A DNA stretch of 64,000 nt, from contig NZ_MSCT01000020.1 in NCBI RefSeq assembly GCF_001921865.1, positions 310,001 through 374,000 on the forward strand, read 5' to 3'. Source of the stretch: Pseudomonas chlororaphis. Its GTDB lineage: Bacteria > Pseudomonadota > Gammaproteobacteria > Pseudomonadales > Pseudomonadaceae. This document shows, in pieces, positions 39,431-47,824 of this stretch (position 1 is the first letter of the stretch; each line of letters begins with the position of its first letter). Below the pieces are notes generated by a model. The model searched no databases and was not told where the DNA came from. It saw only the letters and a list, made by a program, of their open reading frames with translations. The translations under genes and the position numbers were made by a program.

Positions 39431-40894
39431 ATGACATCCAGCCCCATCAGCGAACTGGTCCTGCTCCAGGCCCATGAACTCGCCGAACGCATCCGCCTGC
39501 GCCACGTCTCGTGCCGGGAGGTGATGCGGACCTATCTTGAGCATATCGAGCGCTTCAACCCCAGGGTCAACGCCCTGATCAGCCTGCAACCGGCCGAGCA
39601 ACTGCTGGCCCAGGCCGACGTCCGCGACGCCGAACTGGCCCGCGGGCACTACCGCGGCTGGATGCACGGCCTGCCCCATGCGATCAAGGACCTGTCCCTG
39701 ACCCAGGGCATCCGCACCACCCTCGGCTCGCCGCTGTACCAGGACTTCGTGCCCGCCCGCGACGGCATCATGGTGGAGCGGATCAAGGCCGCCGGCGCGA
39801 TCCTCATCGGCAAGACCAACACCCCGGAATTCGGCCTCGGCTCGCAAAGCTACAACCCGCTGTTCGGCGCCACCGCCTGCGCCTTCGATGCCGGCAAGAC
39901 CGCCGGCGGCAGCAGCGGTGGCGCCGCCGCGGCCCTGGCCTTGCACCTGGTGCCGGTGGCCGACGGCAGCGACATGATGGGCTCGCTGCGCAATCCGGCG
40001 GCGTTCAACAACATCATCGGCCTGCGCCCGTCCCAGGGCCGCGTGCCCTTCGACGACAGCAGCGACCTGTTCTTCGACCAACTGGGCTACGAAGGCCCCA
40101 TGGGCCGCAGCGTGCGCGACGCCGCGCTGCTGCTGTCGGTGCAAGCCGGCGCCGATGCGCGGGCGCCGTTGTCGATCACCGAATCCGGCACCGCCTTCGC
40201 CGCCCCCCTGGAGCGTGACTTCAACGGCACCCGTATCGGCTGGCTGGGGGACTTCAACGGCTACCTGCCCATGGAGCCGGGCGTGCTCGCGTTGTGCGAA
40301 CGCACCTTTGCCGACTTCGAAAACCTCGGCTGTCGCGTCGAGCCGGCGCAGCCCGACTTCGCCATGCCGCAGTTGTGGAACTGTTGGCGCACCCTGCGCC
40401 ACTGGATGGTCGCTGGCTCCCTGGGCGCGGCCTACGCCGATCCGCACAAGCGCGCGCTGTTGAAACCGGAAGCCTGCTGGGAAGTGGAAAACGGCCTGAA
40501 GCTGTCGGCCGCCGAGGTGTTCGCCGCCTCGGTGTTGCGCAGCGACTGGTACCGGGCCATCTCCCGGTTGTTCGAGGATTTCGACTACCTGCTGCTGCCC
40601 AGCGCCCAGGTCTTCCCTTTCGACAAGACCCTGGCCTGGCCCCGGAGCATCGACGGCGTGGCCATGGACACCTATCACCGCTGGATGGAAGTGGTGATCC
40701 CCGGCACCCTGTCCGGCTGCCCGGTGGCCAGCGTCCAGGCCGGCTTCAATGAAAACGGCCTGCCCATGGGCGTGCAGATCATCGGCAAGCACCAGGCCGA
40801 CTTCGCCGTCCTGCAACTGGCCCACGCCTACGAACAGGCCAGCCGCTGGTTCCAGCGCTGCCCTGCGCCGCTGCTACAGGAGGGAATTGGATAA
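39431..40894 (+). CDS. Amidase signature family hydrolase
   Basis: A 487-residue amidase of the Ser-cisSer-Lys class. The catalytic Lys is in HAIKDLSLTQG and the glycine-serine motif is KTAGGSSGGAAAALAL, with the nucleophile expected in the next segment DGSDMMGSLRNPAAF. It is the last gene of the ABC operon, suggesting uptake then hydrolysis of an amide. It could also be a GatA-like or indoleacetamide hydrolase relative; the substrate is unknown. The start at 39431 fits family N-termini. Confidence 0.88.
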   Translation: MTSSPISELVLLQAHELAERIRLRHVSCREVMRTYLEHIERFNPRVNALISLQPAEQLLAQADVRDAELARGHYRGWMHGLPHAIKDLSLTQGIRTTLGSPLYQDFVPARDGIMVERIKAAGAILIGKTNTPEFGLGSQSYNPLFGATACAFDAGKTAGGSSGGAAAALALHLVPVADGSDMMGSLRNPAAFNNIIGLRPSQGRVPFDDSSDLFFDQLGYEGPMGRSVRDAALLLSVQAGADARAPLSITESGTAFAAPLERDFNGTRIGWLGDFNGYLPMEPGVLALCERTFADFENLGCRVEPAQPDFAMPQLWNCWRTLRHWMVAGSLGAAYADPHKRALLKPEACWEVENGLKLSAAEVFAASVLRSDWYRAISRLFEDFDYLLLPSAQVFPFDKTLAWPRSIDGVAMDTYHRWMEVVIPGTLSGCPVASVQAGFNENGLPMGVQIIGKHQADFAVLQLAHAYEQASRWFQRCPAPLLQEGIG

Positions 40895-40932
40895 ACGGTT
40901 GATAGCGTAGATAATTTTTTTATAAAAAGCGC

Positions 40933-40961
40933 TTGACGCCTTACCGTTCTACGCGAATAAT
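40933..40961 (+). promoter_or_regulatory. Sigma-70 promoter of tRNA-Met
   Basis: TTGACG and AATAAT separated by exactly 17 bp, ending 11 bp before the tRNA. A near-consensus promoter. Confidence 0.8.
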
Positions 40962-40972
40962 GCGCGCCACTT

Positions 40973-41049
40973 GGCTACATAGCTCAGTTGGTTAGAGCAT
41001 AGCATTCATAATGCTGGGGTCCGGGGTTCAAGTCCCTGTGTAGCCACCA
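40973..41049 (+). tRNA. tRNA-Met (anticodon CAT)
   Basis: A 77-base gene with encoded CCA. The acceptor arms GGCTACA/TGTAGCC pair fully. The anticodon stem AGCAT/ATGCT encloses a loop with CAT, and the T arm has GGTTCAAGTCC. It begins with a G:C pair at the acceptor end, so it is elongator rather than initiator type. A perfect promoter precedes it and a terminator follows. The phenazine locus starts 200 bp downstream. Confidence 0.97.
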
Positions 41050-41056
41050 AGTACCT

Positions 41057-41090
41057 CAACAAAGCCCGCCTTGTGCGGGCTTTGTTGTTT
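41057..41090 (+). terminator. Terminator after tRNA-Met
   Basis: A 13-bp perfect stem CAACAAAGCCCGC/GCGGGCTTTGTTG with a 5-base loop, followed by TTTCTTC. Confidence 0.93.
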
Positions 41091-41167
41091 CTTCTCTCTC
41101 TATGCCTCCCTCGCCCGTGCCGCTAAGCGATCGCGCAGCGGGATCAACGGCTCGCGCTGCCCCGCCC

Positions 41168-41185
41168 CCTACCAGATCTTGTAGG
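41168..41185 (+). promoter_or_regulatory. phz box upstream of phzI
   Basis: CCTACCAGATCTTGTAGG, an 18-bp near-palindrome, is the reverse complement version of the phz box before phzA (core CTACAAGATCTGGTAG). It is the expected PhzR-AHL site for autoinduction of phzI, 65 bp before the start codon. Confidence 0.88.
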
Positions 41186-41250
41186 TGCCAAGCCGGTACA
41201 AGTCCTCTATAAAAAACTGCACTTCGTCTATCCCCAAGGAAACCCCAGCC

Positions 41251-41838
41251 ATGCACATGGAAGAGCATACGCTGAACGACATGAGCGACGACCTGAAGCT
41301 CATGCTAGGCCGCTTTCGCTACGAACAATTCGTCGAGAAACTCGGGTGGCGGCTGCCGGCCTATCCGGGCCCGGCAGGTTGTGAATGGGATCAATACGAC
41401 ACCGAGCACGCGCGTTACCTGCTGGCGTTCAACGAAAACGGCACCATCGTGGGCTGCGCCCGGCTGATTCCCACCACCCGCCCCAACCTGCTCGAAGGGG
41501 TGTTCAGCCATACCTGCGCCGGGGCGCCGCCCAAGCATCCCGCCATCTGGGAAATGACCCGTTTCACTACCCGCGAACCGCAGTTGGCGATGCCCTTGTT
41601 CTGGAGAAGCCTCAAGACAGCCAGCCTGGCGGGCGCGGACGCCATCGCCGGGATCGTCAACAGCACCATGGAGCGCTATTACAAAATCAACGGCGTGCGC
41701 TACGAGCGACTGGGCCCGGTCACGGTGCACCAGAATGAAAAAATCCTCGCCATCCAACTCTCGGCCCACCGCGAGCACCACCGCAGCGCCGCGCCGTCCG
41801 CCCTGATGTCCGGCACATTTTTCAAAGAGACCGCTTGA
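41251..41838 (+). CDS. phzI: N-acyl-homoserine lactone synthase PhzI
   Basis: LuxI-family enzyme that makes the acyl-homoserine lactone signal (mainly C6-HSL in P. chlororaphis) from SAM and an acyl carrier protein. The 195-residue protein starts MHMEEHTLNDMSDDLKLMLG and has the LuxI-family residues within FRYEQFVEKLGWRLP and YLLAFNENGTIVGCARLIPT, plus WEMTRFTT. AAGGAAA precedes the start. It is convergent with phzR, 48 bp apart. A phz box in its promoter implies positive feedback. Confidence 0.96.
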   Translation: MHMEEHTLNDMSDDLKLMLGRFRYEQFVEKLGWRLPAYPGPAGCEWDQYDTEHARYLLAFNENGTIVGCARLIPTTRPNLLEGVFSHTCAGAPPKHPAIWEMTRFTTREPQLAMPLFWRSLKTASLAGADAIAGIVNSTMERYYKINGVRYERLGPVTVHQNEKILAIQLSAHREHHRSAAPSALMSGTFFKETA

Positions 41839-41886
41839 TACACGCCGAGTCGTCCTGGCGGTCGACTCGCCGATGACCAATGCCCT

Positions 41887-42612
41887 TCAGATGTAGCCCA
41901 GCGCGACGGCGTAAGACACGGCCTGCACGCGGTTACTGGCGCCGATTTTGCGCTGGATGTTGCGGTGATGGTAATTCACCGTGTCGGTGCACACTCCCAT
42001 GATCACGCCGATTTCCTCCGAGGTCTTGCCATCGGCCGTCCAGCGCAGCACATCGCATTCCCTGCCGCTGAACGCCACATCCGTATTGAAGACGCGCACG
42101 TCGCTCTCCAGCTCGGAAATTTTTTCGTGGGCCGCGGCGGCAAACGCTTTGGTCACCGGCTTCAACGCCTCGAACTCCTCGAGACTGATGGGCTTGTCCT
42201 TGCGCGCCAGGCTCAGCACCCCGACTCTCCCCTGGGTGTTGAACGAGGGTTGGGCCAGACCGTGGCATAAATTCGAATCATTGGCTTCGGACCACAGGTC
42301 CGGGCACCCCCGGAACAACTCATTGCTCCACAAAATGGGGGCCGGCGAGATTTTGCTGTGCTTGACCGTAGGATCGATCGCCGCGTAGTTGGCCGCCTGG
42401 TAGCGCTGTACCCACTCCTCGGGGTAATTGCTGTACATATAAGTCCTGGGGCGCATGAACGGGGTCGCGCTGCACATGCCGTAGGCAAAAAAATCGAACC
42501 GCAACTCGCTCAAGACCCTTAACCCGACAGCCGTAAACTCCTGCATATTCATGGTTCGCGCAAAGATACTGTAAAAATACGCATCCCATCCAAACGGCTG
42601 CCCTAGTTCCAT
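41887..42612 (-). CDS. phzR: Quorum-sensing regulator PhzR
   Basis: LuxR-family activator of phenazine genes. From ATG at 42612 it has 241 residues, the known PhzR length, starting MELGQPFGWDAYFYSIFART. The autoinducer domain contains NYAAIDPTVKHS and SLARKDKPISLEEF. The C-terminal helix-turn-helix reads GKTSEEIGVIMGVCTDTVNY. The frame continues 15 codons upstream but without a ribosome-binding site. It is divergent from phzA and convergent with phzI. Confidence 0.95.
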   Translation of the reverse strand: MELGQPFGWDAYFYSIFARTMNMQEFTAVGLRVLSELRFDFFAYGMCSATPFMRPRTYMYSNYPEEWVQRYQAANYAAIDPTVKHSKISPAPILWSNELFRGCPDLWSEANDSNLCHGLAQPSFNTQGRVGVLSLARKDKPISLEEFEALKPVTKAFAAAAHEKISELESDVRVFNTDVAFSGRECDVLRWTADGKTSEEIGVIMGVCTDTVNYHHRNIQRKIGASNRVQAVSYAVALGYI

Positions 42613-43037
42613 TTTGAACACCACTAAAGTTGAAAATAGGCCGTGAGAGTAGACCAACTCTAAACCCTGTCAACACGCAACACGACCAATGCCATAGATT
42701 ACTTCGCACTAGCACTTTATTTCTTGTGTCTAACTCAAACAAATGGCCATAGGGCATTACAAAACGACGACATTAGTTGGCCATTAGCGCCTGTCAGCCG
42801 ACGAATGAACCTGCCTCTTCACACTATTGCAACAGTTCATCCAGCCAACCCGCTCACGCCCTAATCACTACAAGATCTGGTAGTTCCACGCCGTAGAAAC
42901 GCGGGTGTATAAACGACACCCATTCGGCAGCATCGCGAACGGACAATAGTTAAAAACTGTAAATACCCATCCGCCCCTATTAACTAAACATTTACTTTGC
43001 TTTCAAAACGCCCATCCAACTAAGGAGGATGCCACCC
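42613..43037. other. phzR-phzA control region
   Basis: These 425 bp are visibly richer in A/T than the surrounding genes and contain no gene. They hold the phz box at 42,867-42,884, a TATAAA at 42,908-42,913 that fits as its -10 element, and a leader of roughly 120 bases ending in AAGGAGG before phzA. The AGGAGGA region resembles a GGA motif for Rsm-type repressors, which control phenazine translation in this species; the site itself is inferred. Confidence 0.7.
42867..42884 (+). promoter_or_regulatory. phz box upstream of phzA
   Basis: ACTACAAGATCTGGTAGT, an 18-bp palindrome with two mismatched positions, is the known type of PhzR-AHL binding site before phzA. TATAAA lies 23 bp downstream, close to the position expected for a lux-type activated promoter. 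Confidence 0.93.
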
Positions 43038-43529
43038 ATGCCTGCTTCGCTTTCCCCTAGCAGCTTCAATGACCATCTTGAACTTCGCCAAAAGAATCGG
43101 GCCACCGTCGAACAGTACATGCGTACTAACGGTAAAGATCGCCTGCGTCGTCATGAACTGTTCACACCGGATGGCAGCGGCGGCTCCTGGAACACCGAAA
43201 CCGGCGAGCCCCTGGCGTTCAAAGGCCACACCAAGCTGGCCGCCCTCGGCGTATGGCTGGAGAAGTGCTTTCCAGACTGGCAATGGCACAACGTCCGGGT
43301 CTTCGAAACCGATAACCCCAACCACTTCTGGGTGGAAAGCGACGGGCGCGGCAAGACCCTGGTCCCCGGTTACCCCGAAGGTTACTGCGAAAACCATTAC
43401 ATCCATTCTTTCGAACTGGACAACGGCAAGATCACCCAGAACCGCGAGTTCATGAACCCCTTTCAACAACTTCGCGCCTTGGGCATCCCCGTCCCCAGCA
43501 TCAAGCGCGAAGGTATCCCCGCCTCATAA
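43038..43529 (+). CDS. phzA: Phenazine biosynthesis protein PhzA
   Basis: A 163-residue NTF2-like protein. With PhzB it speeds the condensation of two PhzF-derived ketone molecules into the tricyclic precursor. The start MPASLSPSSFN follows AAGGAGG by 10 bases. It is very similar to the neighbouring phzB (shared blocks RATVEQYMRT, RLRRHELFT, PGYPEGY and FQQLRALGIPVP), reflecting a tandem duplication. It is the first gene of the seven-gene core operon. Confidence 0.96.
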   Translation: MPASLSPSSFNDHLELRQKNRATVEQYMRTNGKDRLRRHELFTPDGSGGSWNTETGEPLAFKGHTKLAALGVWLEKCFPDWQWHNVRVFETDNPNHFWVESDGRGKTLVPGYPEGYCENHYIHSFELDNGKITQNREFMNPFQQLRALGIPVPSIKREGIPAS

Positions 43530-43555
43530 GTCCTCTCATTCATTGGAGATTGAAC

Positions 43556-44047
43556 ATGCCTAATAGCGCAGCGCGACAACTAACCGCTGATGACACAACC
43601 GAACTTCGCCGCAAGAACCGCGCCACGGTCGAGCAATATATGCGGACCAAAGGCCAGGACCGCCTGCGCCGCCATGAACTCTTTACCGAAGATGGCTCAG
43701 GCGGTCTGTGGACCACCGACACCGGCGCGCCAATTGTAATCAGCGGCAAAGCCAAGTTGGCCGAACATGCCGTCTGGTCGCTCAAGTGTTTCCCGGATTG
43801 GGAGTGGTACAACGTCAAGGTATTTGAAACCGATGACCCCAACCATATCTGGGTCGAGTGCGACGGCCACGGCAAGATCCTCTTTCCCGGTTACCCGGAA
43901 GGTTATTACGAGAACCACTTCCTGCACTCCTTCGAGTTGCAAGACGGCAAAGTAAAACGCAACCGCGAGTTCATGAACGTCTTTCAACAACTGCGCGCCC
44001 TGGGTATTCCCGTACCGCACATCAAGCGCGAAGGCATTCCTACTTAA
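43556..44047 (+). CDS. phzB: Phenazine biosynthesis protein PhzB
   Basis: A 163-residue NTF2-like paralogue of PhzA and the more conserved condensation catalyst of the pair in characterised systems. The start is MPNSAARQLTADD, with GGAG 10 bases upstream; a TTG two codons earlier is not needed. It shares long blocks with PhzA but diverges in the middle (LWTTDTGAPIVISGKAKLA). It lies 26 bp after phzA and 23 bp before phzC. Confidence 0.96.
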   Translation: MPNSAARQLTADDTTELRRKNRATVEQYMRTKGQDRLRRHELFTEDGSGGLWTTDTGAPIVISGKAKLAEHAVWSLKCFPDWEWYNVKVFETDDPNHIWVECDGHGKILFPGYPEGYYENHFLHSFELQDGKVKRNREFMNVFQQLRALGIPVPHIKREGIPT

Positions 44048-44070
44048 TCCCTCGAGGGAGTGATCGCATC

Positions 44071-45273
44071 ATGGAAGACTTACTGAAACGGGTTCTGAGT
44101 TGTGAAGCGTTCCAGCAGCCTCAATGGAGCGAGCCCTCACAATTGCATGACGCGCAGGCCTACCTCAGGGACAGCGCGTCGTTGGTTCGAGTCGAGGACA
44201 TCCTGGTGCTGCGCGCCACCCTGGCGCGGGTAGCGGCCGGCGAAGCGATGATCATCCAGTCTGGCGACTGCGCCGAGGACATGGATGAAAGCACGCCCAG
44301 CCATGTGGCCCGCAAAGCCGCGGTGCTGGACCTTCTGGCCGGTGCGTTCCGCCTGGTGACCCAACAACCGGTGGTCCGGGTGGGGCGGATTGCCGGGCAG
44401 TTCGCCAAGCCCCGCTCCAACAACAACGAACGCATTGGCGACATCGAGCTGCCCGTGTATCGCGGCGACATGGTCAACGGCCGCGAGGCCGTCTGCGACC
44501 ATCGCCGGCACGATGCGCAACGCCTGATTCGCGGCTACAGCGCGGCGCAGGACATCCTGCAGCACCTGGGCTGGAAAGCCTCGGCAGGCCAGGAGCCCCT
44601 CAGCGGTTCGCCGGCCTGGACCAGCCACGAGATGCTGGTACTCGACTACGAACTGCCACAACTGCGCGAGGACCAACAGGGCCGGGTCTTTCTCGGCTCG
44701 ACCCACTGGCCGTGGATCGGCGAGCGCACCCGTCAACTGACGGGCGCTCACGTGGCGCTGCTCAGCGAAGTGCTCAACCCGGTGGCGTGCAAGGTCGGCC
44801 CGGACATCACCCGGGACCAGTTGCTGAGCCTGTGCGAACGGCTGGACCCCAAGCGCGAACCCGGCCGGCTGACCCTGATTGCCCGCATGGGCGCCCACAA
44901 GGTCGCCGAGCGCCTGCCGCCGCTGGTTGAAGCGGTGCGCCAGGCTGGGCACAAGATCATCTGGCTGAGCGACCCGATGCACGGCAACACCATCGTCGCG
45001 CCTTGCGGCAACAAGACCCGCATGGTGCAGACCATCGCTGAGGAAATCGCCGCCTTCAAGCTCGCCGTGACCTCGGCCGGTGGCGTGGCCGCCGGCCTGC
45101 ACCTGGAAACCACTCCCGACGAGGTCAGCGAGTGCGCGTCCGATGCCGCCGGCCTGAATCAGGTCGCCAGCCACTACAAAAGCCTGTGCGACCCGCGCCT
45201 GAACCCCTGGCAAGCCATTACCGCGGTGATGGCCTGGAAAAACCTGCCCACCTCAACCCTTGCCTCCCTTTGA
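44071..45273 (+). CDS. phzC: Type II DAHP synthase PhzC
   Basis: Plant-type 3-deoxy-D-arabino-heptulosonate-7-phosphate synthase that channels carbon into the shikimate pathway for phenazines. The 400-residue protein has MIIQSGDCAEDMDE, GRIAGQFAKPRSNNNE and LSDPMHGNTI, all class II landmarks. In published systems it escapes aromatic feedback inhibition; that is not visible in the sequence. The start ATG at 44071 follows GAGGGAG. Confidence 0.95.
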   Translation: MEDLLKRVLSCEAFQQPQWSEPSQLHDAQAYLRDSASLVRVEDILVLRATLARVAAGEAMIIQSGDCAEDMDESTPSHVARKAAVLDLLAGAFRLVTQQPVVRVGRIAGQFAKPRSNNNERIGDIELPVYRGDMVNGREAVCDHRRHDAQRLIRGYSAAQDILQHLGWKASAGQEPLSGSPAWTSHEMLVLDYELPQLREDQQGRVFLGSTHWPWIGERTRQLTGAHVALLSEVLNPVACKVGPDITRDQLLSLCERLDPKREPGRLTLIARMGAHKVAERLPPLVEAVRQAGHKIIWLSDPMHGNTIVAPCGNKTRMVQTIAEEIAAFKLAVTSAGGVAAGLHLETTPDEVSECASDAAGLNQVASHYKSLCDPRLNPWQAITAVMAWKNLPTSTLASL

Positions 45274-45288
45274 CTGGAGTTTGTCGCC

Positions 45289-45912
45289 ATGACCGGCATT
45301 CCATCGATCGTCCCTTACGCCCTGCCCACTTCCCGCGACCTGCCCGTCAACCTCGCGCAATGGAGCATCGACCCCGAGCGCGCCGTGCTGCTGGTGCATG
45401 ACATGCAGCGCTACTTCCTGCGGCCCTTGCCCGATGCCCTGCGCGAAGCAGTCGTGAGCAATGCCGCGCGTGTTCGCCAGTGGGCTGCCGACCGCGGCAT
45501 TCCGGTGGCCTACACCGCCCAGCCGGGCAGCATGAGCGAGGAGCAACGCGGGCTGCTCAAGGACTTCTGGGGCCCGGGCATGAAGGCCAGCCCCGCCGAC
45601 CGCGAAGTGGTCGACGCCCTGGCGCCCATGCCCGACGACTGGCTGCTGACCAAATGGCGCTACAGCGCCTTCTTCAACTCCGACCTGCTGGAGCGCATGC
45701 GCGCCAACGGCCGCGATCAGTTGATCCTGTGCGGGGTGTACGCCCATGTCGGGGTACTGATTTCCACCGTGGATGCCTACTCCAACGATATCCAGCCCTT
45801 CCTCGTGGCCGACGCTATCGCCGACTTCAGCGAGGAGCACCACCGGATGGCCATCGAATACGCCGCCAGCCGGTGCGCCATGGTCGTCACGACCGACGAG
45901 GTGGTGCTATGA
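45289..45912 (+). CDS. phzD: Isochorismatase-type hydrolase PhzD
   Basis: Converts 2-amino-2-deoxyisochorismate to trans-2,3-dihydro-3-hydroxyanthranilate (DHHA). The 207-residue protein starts TGIPSIVPYALPTSRDLP and carries the catalytic Asp in LLVHDMQRYFL. The position that is Cys in related cysteine hydrolases is not Cys here (CGVYAHVGVL), as is known for PhzD. Its stop overlaps the phzE start by ATGA. Confidence 0.96.
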   Translation: MTGIPSIVPYALPTSRDLPVNLAQWSIDPERAVLLVHDMQRYFLRPLPDALREAVVSNAARVRQWAADRGIPVAYTAQPGSMSEEQRGLLKDFWGPGMKASPADREVVDALAPMPDDWLLTKWRYSAFFNSDLLERMRANGRDQLILCGVYAHVGVLISTVDAYSNDIQPFLVADAIADFSEEHHRMAIEYAASRCAMVVTTDEVVL

Positions 45913-47822
45913 ACCAAGCCGCCGCCCGCCTCATGGAGCGCATCCTGCAACCGGCTCCCGGTCCCTTCGCCCTGTTGTACCGCCCGGAATCCACCGGCCC
46001 CGGCCTATTGGATGTACTGATCGGCGACATGTCGGAACCGCAGGTCCTGGCCGATATCGACTTGCCGGCCACCTCGATCGGCGCGCCGCGCCTGGATGTC
46101 CTCGCGCTGATCCCCTACCGGCAGATCGCCGAGCGCGGCTTCGAGGCGGTGGACGACCAGTCGCCGCTGCTGGCGATGAACATCACCGAGCAACACTCCA
46201 TCAGCATCGAACGCGTGCTGGGGTTGCTGCCCAACGTGCCGATCCAGTTGAACAGCGAACGCTTCGACCTCAGCGACGCGAGCTACGCCGAGATCGTCAG
46301 CCAGGTGATCGCCAACGAAATCGGCTCCGGGGAAGGCGCCAACTTCGTCATCAAGCGCACCTTCCTGGCCGAGATCAGCGAGTACGGCACGGACAGCGCG
46401 CTGTCGTTTTTCCGCCATCTGCTGGAGCGAGAGAAAGGCGCCTACTGGACGTTCATCATCCACACCGGCAGCCGCACCTTCGTCGGTGCGTCCCCCGAGC
46501 GCCACATCAGCGTCAAGGACGGGCTCGCGGTGATGAACCCCATCAGCGGCACGTACCGCTATCCGCCCGCCGGCCCCAACCTGACGGAAGTCATGGACTT
46601 CCTGGCGGATCGCAAGGAGGCCGACGAGCTGTACATGGTGGTGGACGAAGAGCTGAAAATGATGGCGCGCATTTGCGAAGACGGCGGCCACGTCCTCGGC
46701 CCTTACCTCAAGGAAATGGCGCACCTGGCCCATACCGAGTACTTCATCGAAGGCCGGACCCGTCGCGACGTGCGGGAAATCCTGCGCGAAACCCTGTTCG
46801 CACCGACGGTCACCGGCAGCCCGCTGGAAAGCGCCTGCCGGGTCATCCAGCGCTATGAACCGCAAGGCCGCGCCTACTACAGCGGCATGGCCGCGCTGAT
46901 CGGCAGCGACGGCAAGGGCGGACGTTCCCTGGACTCGGCGATCCTGATTCGCACCGCCGACATCGACGACAGCGGCCAGGTGCGGATCAGCGTGGGCTCG
47001 ACCATCGTGCGCCATTCCGAACCGCTGGCCGAGGCCGCCGAAAGCCGGGCCAAGGCCGCGGGCCTGATTGCCGCGTTGAAAGACCAGGCGCCCTCGCGCT
47101 TCGGCAGCCACCTGCAAGTGCGCGCCGCCCTGGCCAGCCGCAATGCCTACGTCTCGGACTTCTGGTTGATGGACAGCCAGCAGCGCCAGCAGACCCAGGC
47201 CGACTTCAGCGGACGCCAAGTGCTGATCGTCGACGCCGAAGACACCTTCACCTCGATGATCGCCAAGCAACTGCGGGCCCTGGGCCTGGTGGTGACGGTG
47301 CGCAGTTTCAACGACGAATACAGCTTCGACGGCTACGACCTGGTCATCATGGGCCCCGGCCCCGGCAACCCGAGCGACGTCCAACTGCCGAAGATCGATC
47401 ACCTGCACGTGGCCATCCGCTCCTTGCTCAGCCAGCAGCGGCCGTTCCTCGCGGTGTGCCTGAGCCATCAGGTGCTGAGCTTGTGCCTGGGCCTGGAACT
47501 GCAGCGCAAAGCCATTCCCAACCAGGGCGTGCAAAAACAGATCGACCTGTTCGGCAACGCCGAACGGGTGGGTTTCTACAACACCTTCGCCGCCCAGAGC
47601 GCGAGCGACCGCCTGGACATCAACGGCATCGGCACCGTCGAAATCAGCCGCGACAGCGAGACCGGCGAGGTGCATGCCCTGCGCGGACCGTCGTTTGCCT
47701 CCATGCAGTTCCATGCCGAGTCGCTGCTGACCCAGGAAGGTCCGCGCATCATCGCCGACCTGCTGCGGCACGCCCTCGTCCACACGCCCGCCGAGAACAA
47801 CGCTTCGGCCGCCGGGAGATAA
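45909..47822 (+). CDS. phzE: ADIC synthase PhzE (chorismate enzyme fused to glutaminase)
   Basis: Converts chorismate and glutamine to 2-amino-2-deoxyisochorismate. The 637-residue protein is a fusion. Residues 1-400 are the anthranilate-synthase-like chorismate domain (GASPERHISV, NPISGTYRYP). Residues about 435-630 are a class I glutamine amidotransferase with MGPGPGNP, the nucleophile region LAVCLSHQVLSL and the His-Glu pair in MQFHAES. It overlaps phzD by four bases and ends 2 bp before phzF. Confidence 0.97.
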   Translation: MNQAAARLMERILQPAPGPFALLYRPESTGPGLLDVLIGDMSEPQVLADIDLPATSIGAPRLDVLALIPYRQIAERGFEAVDDQSPLLAMNITEQHSISIERVLGLLPNVPIQLNSERFDLSDASYAEIVSQVIANEIGSGEGANFVIKRTFLAEISEYGTDSALSFFRHLLEREKGAYWTFIIHTGSRTFVGASPERHISVKDGLAVMNPISGTYRYPPAGPNLTEVMDFLADRKEADELYMVVDEELKMMARICEDGGHVLGPYLKEMAHLAHTEYFIEGRTRRDVREILRETLFAPTVTGSPLESACRVIQRYEPQGRAYYSGMAALIGSDGKGGRSLDSAILIRTADIDDSGQVRISVGSTIVRHSEPLAEAAESRAKAAGLIAALKDQAPSRFGSHLQVRAALASRNAYVSDFWLMDSQQRQQTQADFSGRQVLIVDAEDTFTSMIAKQLRALGLVVTVRSFNDEYSFDGYDLVIMGPGPGNPSDVQLPKIDHLHVAIRSLLSQQRPFLAVCLSHQVLSLCLGLELQRKAIPNQGVQKQIDLFGNAERVGFYNTFAAQSASDRLDINGIGTVEISRDSETGEVHALRGPSFASMQFHAESLLTQEGPRIIADLLRHALVHTPAENNASAAGR

Positions 47823-47824
47823 CC

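Noticed and set aside
41846..41869. CGAGTCG/CGACTCG hairpin between phzI and phzR as a bidirectional terminator
   Set aside because: The stem is only 7 bp and there is no T or A tract on either side.
42613..42657. Extended PhzR start at 42657
   Set aside because: It adds 15 residues not found in known PhzR (241 residues) and lacks a ribosome-binding site.
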